Part shown: piece by piece, positions 41,900 through 50,255 of the stretch
How positions within the stretch are numbered: position 1 is the first letter of the stretch
How the letters are laid out: each line of letters begins with the position of its first letter
Origin: Blastocladiella emersonii ATCC 22665
Lineage: Eukaryota > Blastocladiomycota > Blastocladiomycetes > Blastocladiales > Blastocladiaceae
Reading direction: 5' to 3'
DNA: 64,000 bases
NCBI GenBank assembly: GCA_025594325.1
Contig: JANHCV010000012.1
Coordinates: 868,001-932,000 of the forward strand
The notes under the pieces: model-generated
What the model was told of the DNA's origin: nothing
Seen by the model: the letters and a program-made list of their open reading frames with translations, nothing else
The model's database searches: none
Program-made: the position numbers and the translations under genes

Positions 41900-41937
41900 T
41901 CCATGTAACCGACTCAAGGCTTGCTGCAATGTATACT
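41900..41937 (+). repeat. 42-bp family element, distant copy
   Basis: In reverse complement this reads ATACATTGCAGCAAG followed by GGTTACATGGAG, matching the copy upstream of SUMO-like A (19584-19625), with about three extra bases in the spacer. No SUMO-like gene follows on the plus strand. Confidence 0.6.
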
Positions 41938-42931
41938 CGCGCCCACTTTATGCATCCTTGCTGAGCCGCCCGGCGTCCGGCTGACGGCTGCCGATCCCGT
42001 AGCCCGGCGGTTGAGCCCGAACAGCAGCCCTGTGTCGGCGAGCGGCATCTTGCTCGATTGGCTTGATCGGAATCGCTGCATTTGGTTTATTTTGCGCGAT
42101 GATATCGCGGTGATGACGCCGACTTGGTGAGTGAGGCGTGCAATCAGATTTACAAGCACTCCCCGATGGTACGTCTCGGGCCGCTCCTCCCCGTCGCGGC
42201 CCCGTTGGGTACTTACCCGACCAATGGCCGAGTAGCTTATTCGGGCGAAGTGTAAGTGAATGTCCTCGCTGGCACCGCACTCGAGCAGCTAATCCTCGTG
42301 CTCCGCGTCATCTTGCGCGACGTTGATGACGAAGGCCTTGATTAACGCATCAGCAAGTCGGGTCACTGCGCAGCCGCCGTGGAACTGATTGTCGGACCTC
42401 GACCGCTTCCCTGGGAATCGACTGAATGAACCGCTCAACTCACAGCACATCCGCCGCGCAGCTGGAGCAGTAGTCGGGCAACACGTGGAGTGTTCAGAAC
42501 TCTAGCGGTCCTCGTGCCTCAAGATCGGTTTAGATTCGCCGCATCCCGCCCAGGGTTAGGAGTAGCCCGTAAGGCGGGGGAAAAGAATGGACGATGGAGA
42601 CGACTGGCCACTCCTCGTCGTTGGTCTCACGCACGCGGCGGCAGCCTCCTCGCACTCGGATTTGACTCGAGCAAGCGCAGGACGCGCGCGAGCGGCGTGA
42701 AAGCAGCGCGTCGCTCGCGCGCGTGCTGTGGGTGCGCTGGGTCGCGCTCAGTCGTGTTGTGTGAGTTGTCGCCGCGTCAACTGCCACGTCGTAGTCCAGA
42801 ATACATCTCGCTGCTTGCAATCGAGTAAAGTGGAGCAAAATGGGGATGTGTCTGTTTATCTCTGCGATCGATCGAGAGCGCCAACTGAGGGTGGGATATT
42901 TTGTACAGGAAGAGCGGGAGGGAACCCGAGC
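41938..42931. other. Intergenic region without a recognised gene
   Basis: About 1 kb downstream of the universal stress protein. Weak open frames only. It may contain the remnant of whatever gene the element at 41900-41937 once served. Confidence 0.35.
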
Positions 42932-43630
42932 TTAGAGCGACTGCTGCGCGGTCTCGGCGCCGCCCGACTGGATGGCGCCCTTGAGCGGGGACGCGGCGAA
43001 CTCGAGCTTGGCGTGAGCCGTGGCGTGATCGTGCTCCTCGTCGGGGCTGGTGCGGACGATGACGACGGGGACGGTCGCGTGGTGGGCGACGTAGTCGGAG
43101 ACAGAGCCCAGCAGCGTGCGCTTGAGTGCGCCGAGACCGCGCGACCCGATGACGATCGCGTCGGCGGCGACCTCGCGCGCCTTGCGCACGATATCGGCGC
43201 GCGGGTCCCCACGGATCGCGTAGCCCGTGATCTCCTGCGGCACGACCGACGGCGTGTCCTCGGCGTTCGCGTCGGTGATGTACTTGGCGTAGACGCGGAT
43301 CAGGTCGTGCGAGTTGTCGCGCGCGGCCGCCTCCATGCGGTTCACGGCGACGAGCAGGTCCGCGCCCAGGTCGGCAAAGTAGATCTGCTGGTACGGGCGC
43401 ACGTTGACGAGGACGACGCGGTCCGACGCGCGCAGAAAGTGGCGCTTGGCCCAGCGGACCGTGGCGGTGGACTGCAGGCTCGCCTCGACGGGGATCAGGA
43501 CCGTGCGCGTCGGCGCGGCGGCGGCAGCGGCAGCGGGGGCCGAGTGCACCGAGGCCGTGTCGACGGCGTGCTCCTCGGGCGTGTGCAGGTGCTGCTGGGC
43601 CTCGGGGATGGTGTTGGCGGGGTTGGTCAT
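42932..43630 (-). CDS. Universal stress protein (UspA family, ATP-binding type)
   Basis: Single exon, 232 aa, start at the ATG 43630 (MTNPANTIPEAQQ). The alpha/beta USP fold begins at about residue 40 with RTVLIPVEASLQSTATVRWA, continues with DRVVLVNVRPY, and ends with the nucleotide-binding signature GDPRADIVRKAREVAADAIV then IGSRGLGALKRTLLGSVSDY and VPVVIV. The G-2X-G-9X-G(S) pattern suggests an ATP-binding member. A long insertion of about 50 residues sits between the first strand pair and the signature. N- and C-terminal tails are low complexity. A TATA box 81-86 bp upstream matches that of malate synthase, hinting at co-regulation. Divergent from TRM5, 476 bp apart. Confidence 0.85.
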   Translation of the reverse strand: MTNPANTIPEAQQHLHTPEEHAVDTASVHSAPAAAAAAAPTRTVLIPVEASLQSTATVRWAKRHFLRASDRVVLVNVRPYQQIYFADLGADLLVAVNRMEAAARDNSHDLIRVYAKYITDANAEDTPSVVPQEITGYAIRGDPRADIVRKAREVAADAIVIGSRGLGALKRTLLGSVSDYVAHHATVPVVIVRTSPDEEHDHATAHAKLEFAASPLKGAIQSGGAETAQQSL

Positions 43631-43710
43631 TGTTGATGCGTTGGCTGCTTCTTGGGAGGAGAAGGGGATGGAGAGCAAGAGGCCGAGGGAGGCGGGGGGA
43701 GCAGCCGCTC

Positions 43711-43716
43711 TTTATA
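43711..43716 (-). promoter_or_regulatory. TATA box of the universal stress protein gene
   Basis: Minus strand CGTATAAAGAGCGGC, identical over 15 bases to the malate synthase core promoter and at almost the same distance from the ATG. Confidence 0.6.
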
Positions 43717-44106
43717 CGGTCGCCCGCTGCCTCTTCGCTGCGCGGAAACGTGCGAAGTGAGGCCTGCGGTGACGCCGCGTGGGTCAGAGCTGCTCGCTCG
43801 GCTGCGCGTTGGGTTGTTGACGCGATCCGTGTTGACAGGTGCGCGGCGCGGCGAAGCGTCGGCTTCCTCTTCCGAGGCACTGCAGGGACCCACGCGTCCC
43901 ACTGCCGGTGACGCGACATGACGCACCGTGACGCAACGTGTGGTAAGGTTGAGCATTGCGCCACGATTGGCAGGGTGCGCCACACCGCAACGGGTCGCGT
44001 GACGCGCGCAACGCTTTCGCTCCTCCTCCCCTTCGGCTTCGCGACGACCGGACTCCAGCGCCACGACGACGCGACCACCACGAAGCAACGACCACGAACG
44101 AAGTGC

Positions 44107-45816
44107 ATGCAACGGCTGCTCCACGCAACCATGTCAACTGCCGCGACTGCCCTCCGCACCCCGCCCGTGCACCGCGGCATGCGCGAGCTGGACCGCGCCG
44201 CGTTCGCCAAGGCGGTCCCGCTGCTGGCGCTGCGCGTGCCGGCGCCGAAAGCCAACTCGGCCATGAAGGCGCTGACGCCGTACCTGCTCAACTGGCCGCG
44301 CCAGCGCAACCTGATCCCGGACCCCGCCGTGAACACGGTTGGGGATAAGAAGGCGACGGCGGCCGCGCCCAAGCTGCTGCTGCTTTCGGTGGATGCGGCC
44401 GAGGGCGAGCCGCCCGCATCCCCCAAACCGGCCGTCGCCGAGGCCCTCGCCAAGCTCGCGCTGCCCGTCGACCCGGTCCCGTACACGCTGCACCTCGGGT
44501 ACGAGTACTGGACGGCGGACGAGATCCTCAAGGCGGTGCTCCCCGAGGACGCCGAGGTGATTTCGGCCTTCGAGACGATCGGCGACATTGCGCACATGAA
44601 CCTGCGCGAGCACGTCCTCGAGTACAAGCGGCTGATCGCCGAGGTCATCCTCGACAAGAACACGCGCATCGCGACCGTCGTCAACAAGACCAGCTCCATC
44701 CACACCCAGTTCCGCACCTTCCCGCTCGAGATCCTCGCCTCGCGCAACCCGGACCACACGCCCGACCACCTCGAGACCACGCTCGCCGAGAACGGCGTCA
44801 CGTTCCGCGTCAACTTCGCCACCGTCTACTGGAACTCGCGCCTGCACACCGAGCACAGCCGCCTCGTCGACTCGTTCGCCGAGACCGACCTGATCGCCGA
44901 CGCCATGTGCGGCGTCGGGCCCTTTGCCATCCCCGCCGCCAAGAACCGCGCGTGCGCCGTCGTCGCCAACGACCTCAACCCCGAGTCGTACCGCTGGCTC
45001 GTCCACAACATCCGCGCCAATGGCATCTCCGGCGCGCCGCCCACTCCCGAAACCGAATCGGCCAAGGACTCGACGTCAACCTCCCGCGCCGTCGTCCACG
45101 GCTACGTCAAGCCGCTCAACACGTGCGGCCGCGCCTTCATCCGGTCCTCGGCCTCCACCCTCGCCGCCGCGTACCGCGACGAGATCCGCCCCGCATACGT
45201 GGCCGCCGCAGCCGCGGAACGCGCGCGCGCCGCCGCCAAGCTCGCCAAGAACCGCGACGCATCCTCGCACATCGCCGCGGCCACGCGCGCGGAAGCCGCG
45301 GTCGCGCGGTGGGACGCGGCGCCCGTCGTGACCTTCGCGCACTACGTCATGAACCTGCCGGCGTCGGCGCTCGGCTTCCTCGACGGGTTCCACGGCATGT
45401 GGTCGGGGTTCGGCGAAGAGCACCGCGCGTACCTGCGCACGGTCCTCCCGCGCGTCCACGTGTACTGCTTCACGCGCGCCGCGTTCCAGGGGAAGTTGGA
45501 GGGGGAGGCCGAGGACGCGGCGGTGCACCGCGATCTCGCCGCGCGGATCAAGCAGGTGATTGGGGCGGATGTCGCGGAGTCCCTGAGCGTGCACCGCGTC
45601 CGGCTTGTCGCCCCGCGCAAGGAGATGTGCTGCGCGTCGTTCACGGTGCCCGAGGCCGTCGTGTTTGGCGAGTCGGTGGTCGGCGATGTCAACGTCGAGC
45701 TGCACTACGACGACCACGAGAGCGAGGAGGCGGCGTCCGCGGGGACCAAGCGCGCGGCCGAAGACCAGGCGGACGAGGGTGAGGCGAAGCGGGCAAGAGT
45801 CGTGTCGGACGAGTAG
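44107..45816 (+). CDS. TRM5: tRNA (guanine37-N1)-methyltransferase
   Basis: Methylates G37 next to the anticodon using S-adenosylmethionine, preventing frameshifting. Single exon, 569 aa from ATG 44107. Trm5 blocks in order: the N-terminal domain with LNWPRQRNLIPDP, then YEYWTADEILKAVLPED, IGDIAHMNLREHVLEYKRLI, NKTSSIHTQFRTFPLEILAS, FRVNFATVYWNSRLHTEHSR, the SAM-binding ADAMCGVGPFAIPAAK (about residue 264), VANDLNPESYRWLVHNIRAN and the catalytic-domain HYVMNLPASALGFLDGFHG. A charged Ala-rich insert (about 370-410) interrupts the methyltransferase domain. The first ATG adds eight basic residues before MST at 44131; this could be a mitochondrial targeting extension, as Trm5 serves both compartments in yeast. 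Stop is 33 bp from the convergent neighbour's stop. Confidence 0.93.
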   Translation: MQRLLHATMSTAATALRTPPVHRGMRELDRAAFAKAVPLLALRVPAPKANSAMKALTPYLLNWPRQRNLIPDPAVNTVGDKKATAAAPKLLLLSVDAAEGEPPASPKPAVAEALAKLALPVDPVPYTLHLGYEYWTADEILKAVLPEDAEVISAFETIGDIAHMNLREHVLEYKRLIAEVILDKNTRIATVVNKTSSIHTQFRTFPLEILASRNPDHTPDHLETTLAENGVTFRVNFATVYWNSRLHTEHSRLVDSFAETDLIADAMCGVGPFAIPAAKNRACAVVANDLNPESYRWLVHNIRANGISGAPPTPETESAKDSTSTSRAVVHGYVKPLNTCGRAFIRSSASTLAAAYRDEIRPAYVAAAAAERARAAAKLAKNRDASSHIAAATRAEAAVARWDAAPVVTFAHYVMNLPASALGFLDGFHGMWSGFGEEHRAYLRTVLPRVHVYCFTRAAFQGKLEGEAEDAAVHRDLAARIKQVIGADVAESLSVHRVRLVAPRKEMCCASFTVPEAVVFGESVVGDVNVELHYDDHESEEAASAGTKRAAEDQADEGEAKRARVVSDE

Positions 45817-45849
45817 GACGGGTAGCAATACAACTATAGTTTACTGTAT

Positions 45850-47295
45850 TCATGGTGGTGGCTCGACTTCGAGATAACTCCCCTCCTCTTCTTCCGCGAG
45901 CACGCGCTTCGCGATCACCGACTCGGTCACCGCGGCCACCGTCGTCGACACCTGCCCTGCGCCGACCGTCGTGTCGTCAAAGTGCCGCAACCCCGCGCCG
46001 CCGCGGCCTCCTCCCTTGCCGCTGCTCCCGTCGGTCCTCCTTCCCGACTCCCCGCCGCCTCCCGCACTCCCACCACCGCGGTTCTCGACCGCGATCCGCA
46101 CGATGCGGCGGAACTGCGACTCGATGACGATCCCGACCCCCGCGAGGATCGACGACAGCGGCGACCGCGGCGCCGTCGACAGCGCGCCGCCCGCGGTCCC
46201 GAAGATGACCAGCGTCATGAACCACGAGATGCAGTAGACGACGGTCAAGGCGAGGTACGTCCGTTTCACGGAGCGCAGGAGGTACTGCGTCGGGCGCGGC
46301 GTGGGGCGGGACGGCGCGGGACGTGAGGGGGCGGGGGTAGAGGTGGTGGTGATCTGGATCGCGGGCGCGCTGCTGGTGCTGAGCGCGGCCGTCAGCGGCG
46401 ACGTGAGGGTGGCGCCCGACGCGCCGTTCGCGGCCACGGCGCCGTTGGTCGACGCGGCGCGCGAGCGGGACCGCGACCACGACGACTTGATTGACGCGCG
46501 CGTCCGATTCAGCGCGGTCCCGACGCGCGAGCTCGCAGGCGACGCGTCGGCGACCGCGGCAAACGCGGCGCGGTACGCGTAGACCGTGCACAGCACACCC
46601 CAGAGCCCGTGCGCTGTGTTGACAGCGACCATCCAGAGCGGGATCGTGAGGTTCGCCCACGCGTCGCGGGCCTCGAAGTCGAGCATGTTGAGGTACGCCA
46701 TGGTGCTGTTGACGGGCAGCAGGACGAGCGCCAGCGTCACGGTCACGGGCGCGAGGACTGCGCGGAACCGCGTGCGCCGGATGCAGATGCGGAGCACGCG
46801 TTTTAGCATGACGAGGTTCGGGATGGTTGAGACGAGGGCCGAGTGGATGATGGACATGGTCCCGTACGACGGGTACATGACGAGGAATGGGAACCGCGGC
46901 TGCGTCAGCTGCCACACGTCGAAGCCGAGGAGCACCGTCGCCGAGACGGACGTCAGCAGGAGAAGCAGCGGCTGCGTGTCCAGCTCGCGCGAGCCCATCA
47001 GCCACTGCGTCGTGAACGTGCGTGCCGCGCGCCAGCACCGGCACCCGCGGCGGCGGCGTGGGTGGGATGTCTCGAGCGCGCCAGCGGCGGCGTGGTCGGT
47101 GGGCCGGATCGACCACCGCGGCGTCGGGCTTGCCTGCGGCGCGGCATCGTCGCCCGTGTCGAGCGGGCCAATCTGCGCGACCAGCTCGTAGATGCTCACG
47201 GCCAGTGACACGAGACACACGACGCCCGAGGCCGCCGTCAGCAGCTGGTACGACAGGATCTCGTTGGCCGGCAGGACGTAGCCACCGAGGACCAT
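45850..47295 (-). CDS. Orphan seven-transmembrane (GPCR-like) protein
   Basis: Single exon, 481 aa, ATG 47295. Seven hydrophobic helices can be placed: SYQLLTAASGVVCLVSLAVS, LLLLLTSVSATVLLGFDVWQ, SIIHSALVSTIPNLVMLKRV, VTVTLALVLLPVNSTMAYLN, MVAVNTAHGLWGVLCTVYAY, LALTVVYCISWFMTLVIFGT and PLSSILAGVGIVIESQFRRI. A Ser/Ala/Thr-rich third cytoplasmic loop of about 95 residues lies between helices 5 and 6, and the C-terminal tail has a Gly-rich segment and ends EGSYLEVEPPP. The layout is that of a GPCR, but there is no DRY, NPxxY or other family motif, so it is unassigned. No signal peptide. Confidence 0.6.
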   Translation of the reverse strand: MVLGGYVLPANEILSYQLLTAASGVVCLVSLAVSIYELVAQIGPLDTGDDAAPQASPTPRWSIRPTDHAAAGALETSHPRRRRGCRCWRAARTFTTQWLMGSRELDTQPLLLLLTSVSATVLLGFDVWQLTQPRFPFLVMYPSYGTMSIIHSALVSTIPNLVMLKRVLRICIRRTRFRAVLAPVTVTLALVLLPVNSTMAYLNMLDFEARDAWANLTIPLWMVAVNTAHGLWGVLCTVYAYRAAFAAVADASPASSRVGTALNRTRASIKSSWSRSRSRAASTNGAVAANGASGATLTSPLTAALSTSSAPAIQITTTSTPAPSRPAPSRPTPRPTQYLLRSVKRTYLALTVVYCISWFMTLVIFGTAGGALSTAPRSPLSSILAGVGIVIESQFRRIVRIAVENRGGGSAGGGGESGRRTDGSSGKGGGRGGAGLRHFDDTTVGAGQVSTTVAAVTESVIAKRVLAEEEEGSYLEVEPPP

Positions 47296-48185
47296 GGCGG
47301 CGGCGGGTGCGGGTTCATGGGTAGTTCGTTTGGGTTAGGTGCGAGAGAGAGTTCGGATGGGTTGCTCCGAGATGGGGAGAAGGTCGGTCGAAGCGTGGCG
47401 GTCCCCCACCTTCGCGACGCGTCCCGAAATCTTGTGAGTGTCTCACGTCTCGCACACGCACGCGCGCGCGCTTACCGCCGCCGGTGCAAATCCACTCGAT
47501 CGCACTCCCCTTGCGCGACCACTTACCCGACCGGCTGTACTTGCGTGCTTTGGCCACACTTCTCGCGACTTTGCGCGACGAGAAGACGCGCCGCGCCGAG
47601 TCACAAGCATAATCCGTCACGCGGACGCGGTGCAGCGGCCGCGGATCCGCTGCCGTGCAAACGAACGTTCGCGCGGACGGCAAAATCCTCACGCGCGCGC
47701 GTGGCTATTTATTACCTGCTGCCCATCATCCCGAGAATCGTTACATCGCCGACTCGAGCGTGATACGGCGCGATGAGTCCAGCCGCGGGCGCCGTCGACG
47801 AGTCCACGACGCCGGCGTTCGATCCAAGTCCACGGCCTCCACGATCCGCGCGTGCGGTCGTTCGAGAAGCCGTGGACCCGTGAGGACGATGAAGTTTCAG
47901 CACCGCGTGCGCGCGGCGGCGGATGGCGCCGCACGTCGACGCACAAGCCGCGGAGATGTAAGAGCCACAGTCAGCCGACTAGTTTCAGGTCGCGATGACC
48001 TGTGCGCGCACAATCGCATGCTCGTTTCGTTCGCGATGGAGCTCGTGTGCGCGCGATGGACATCGAGCCTGGTGCCGCGGCCGCCGGCGCCGGGGACTAC
48101 AAGTAGCGCGGTCCGCCCGCTTCTCTCCCAGCGTGCTCAGCATCAGATCACCTAGACGATCACCCTCCCCCTTAGAACCCTCACC
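47296..48185. promoter_or_regulatory. Divergent intergenic region, 7TM protein / protease
   Basis: About 890 bp with no supportable gene. GCGC-rich and CACGCG-rich near 47450-47480. A weak TATA-like CTACAAGTAG lies about 85 bp upstream of the protease ATG. Confidence 0.4.
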
Positions 48186-49988
48186 ATGGCCAAGAAGTCC
48201 TCCACCACCCGTAAGCCCTCGACGGCCTTCCTCGCGGCCGCCGCGGCCGCCGTCGCCCTCGTCGGTCTCGCCGCGACCACGGGCGTCTCGGCCTCGCCCG
48301 TCGCCAAGGCCACGTCGCCGCTCCTCGTCCCCAACGCCCGCAAGTTCGTCCCCGTGTCGATCGGCGAGGTCGACATTGACGTCGAGGCGCGCCGCGGCGG
48401 TCGCGGCGGCCGCAAGCCGGCGCCCAAGCCGAAGCCGGCCCCGCCCAAGAAGACCACCACGGCCAAGCCCGCGCCGCCCAAGAAGACCACGACGGCCGCG
48501 GCCCCGCGCAAGACCACCACCACGACCAAGGCGACGCCCTCGACCACCAAGGCCGCGACCCGCGGCGTTCCCTCGGCTTCCGCTTCGGCCTCGTCGGGCG
48601 CCCCGGCCGTCACCAACGCGCCCGTCGCTGGCGACAACAACAACGGCGGCGGCGTCAACATCACCGTCAACCTGCCCATTGGTGGCGGTTCGTCGGCTCC
48701 CGAGCCGACCGAGACCGAGACGGACGCGTCCGAGCCGACCGAGACCGACGTCGCTGAGCCGACGGCCACGGCGACCGAGCCCGCTGACGCTGAGCCGACG
48801 GGCACGCCCGACGCCGAGGACGACGCCGGCGCGGCTCCCGCGGGCCGCGCGGTCGTGTACGAGCAGGTGATCGACATCGCGGCGGTGCAGCCGGGCGCCA
48901 AGAACATTTTCTGGTCGCGCCTTCACTTTGACGCGTCCAAGACCAAGCTGCGCGCGGGCGCCGCCGGCGCCAAGGGGTTCGGCGAGAACCTCCCCGGCGA
49001 CATCCTGCGCATCACGTCGCTGGCCGACGACGGCGTGCAGTACCTCAACGCCGAGACGCTGGCGCAGTGGAAGCACCGGTCGGCGGTGTTCAACGGCGGC
49101 AAGGTCAAGGTCGAGCTGCTGGCGGATCCCGCGGCGCCTGCCGGCGAGAAGCCGTCGGTCGTCGTGTCCCAGCTCGAGACCAACACCCAGGACGGGTACG
49201 ACAGCAACAAGGTCACGCTCCCGCCGCCCGCGTCGCTGTGCACGGCCGCCGACGAGCGTAAGGCGTCGTCGGATGCGCGGAGCGCCCGCATTTTCCCTGT
49301 GGGTTGCACAGCCTGGACCATCACGGACAAGAACGGGTGCCACGTCACGGCCGGGCACTGCTTCGACGGGACCGAGGTCGACGACCAGATCATCCAGATC
49401 AACGTGCCGCAGTCGGCGGTCATCACGACCGCGGGCCAGAAGACGGCGATCCTGCGCCACCCGCACCCCAAGTACCAGTTCGCCGTCGACGCCGAGTCGG
49501 TGCAGTTCAACCTCACGGAGCTGTCGGACGGCGACAAGGCCGAGGACTGGGCGTACTTTGGCTCGTTCCCGAACCCGAACACGGGCCTCACGCACCGCGA
49601 GACGGTCGGCGGCAAGGCGTACACGCTGGCCAAGGTCGATGAGTCGACGTGCGAGCTCGTGCCCGGCCAGGTCAAGGTCGGCGACACGGCGACCATCTAC
49701 GGCTACGGGTTCGTGACCGCGGCCGCGCGCAAGCAGATGTCGCAGGTCCAGCAGGTCGCCAGCGGCAAGGTCGTGGATTTCCCCAACAAGTTCCACATCC
49801 GCCACCGTGCAGACACTGAGGGGGGGAATTCGGGCAGTTCTATTGAGGTTGGGGGCGTCGCCGTGGGGATCCACACGAACGGCGGGTGCACGACGTGGTC
49901 GGCGCGGTCGGCCAACACGGGCTCGCTCGTCTCGATGCCCGCGTTCCAGCGCGCGATCAAGAACCCCAAGGGCGTGTGCAAGGCCTAA
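48186..49988 (+). CDS. Secreted trypsin-like serine protease with a long stalk
   Basis: Predicted extracellular endopeptidase, 600 aa, single exon. A signal peptide (AAAAAAVALVGLAATTGVSA) ends near residue 36. Residues about 70-230 form a low-complexity stalk: Lys/Pro/Thr repeats (PAPPKKTTTAKPAPPKKTTT), then Glu/Thr/Pro repeats likely to be O-glycosylated. The protease domain carries the triad in context: His in VTAGHC (about 389), Asp in AEDWAYFG (about 455) and Ser in EGGNSGSS (about 548), plus GIHTNGGC near the end. The paired Cys in GCTAWTITDKNGCHVTAGHC would hold the His loop. It resembles S1-type glutamyl endopeptidases or V8-like enzymes more than classical trypsins. Whether the N-terminal region is a propeptide or a wall anchor is unknown. 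Confidence 0.8.
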   Translation: MAKKSSTTRKPSTAFLAAAAAAVALVGLAATTGVSASPVAKATSPLLVPNARKFVPVSIGEVDIDVEARRGGRGGRKPAPKPKPAPPKKTTTAKPAPPKKTTTAAAPRKTTTTTKATPSTTKAATRGVPSASASASSGAPAVTNAPVAGDNNNGGGVNITVNLPIGGGSSAPEPTETETDASEPTETDVAEPTATATEPADAEPTGTPDAEDDAGAAPAGRAVVYEQVIDIAAVQPGAKNIFWSRLHFDASKTKLRAGAAGAKGFGENLPGDILRITSLADDGVQYLNAETLAQWKHRSAVFNGGKVKVELLADPAAPAGEKPSVVVSQLETNTQDGYDSNKVTLPPPASLCTAADERKASSDARSARIFPVGCTAWTITDKNGCHVTAGHCFDGTEVDDQIIQINVPQSAVITTAGQKTAILRHPHPKYQFAVDAESVQFNLTELSDGDKAEDWAYFGSFPNPNTGLTHRETVGGKAYTLAKVDESTCELVPGQVKVGDTATIYGYGFVTAAARKQMSQVQQVASGKVVDFPNKFHIRHRADTEGGNSGSSIEVGGVAVGIHTNGGCTTWSARSANTGSLVSMPAFQRAIKNPKGVCKA

Positions 49989-50255
49989 TTGTACTTGATA
50001 TATTCCCTGTTTTCCTTGTCAGATCAGCGTATGGATCAGCCAGCGACGCGTCGCGCGCTCGAATGCCACGCCCGTCGCAGTCAGCTGATGACTTGGCCCC
50101 GCTGCGTTCGCTCGCCAACGCGTCGTCGCCGCTCCGCCCTTCTCCTATTCCCCTCTTCCCAATCCCCGCGAAGCTGTACCGGTCTGGGACTTGACGCACT
50201 GCAACTGCACACGGAGCACACGCACGCACACACGAACGAATCGACGCACACTTCC

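Noticed and set aside
47985-49874. A 629-codon minus-strand open frame opposite the protease
   Set aside because: Antisense artefact of GC bias; the protease frame has signal peptide and catalytic triad.
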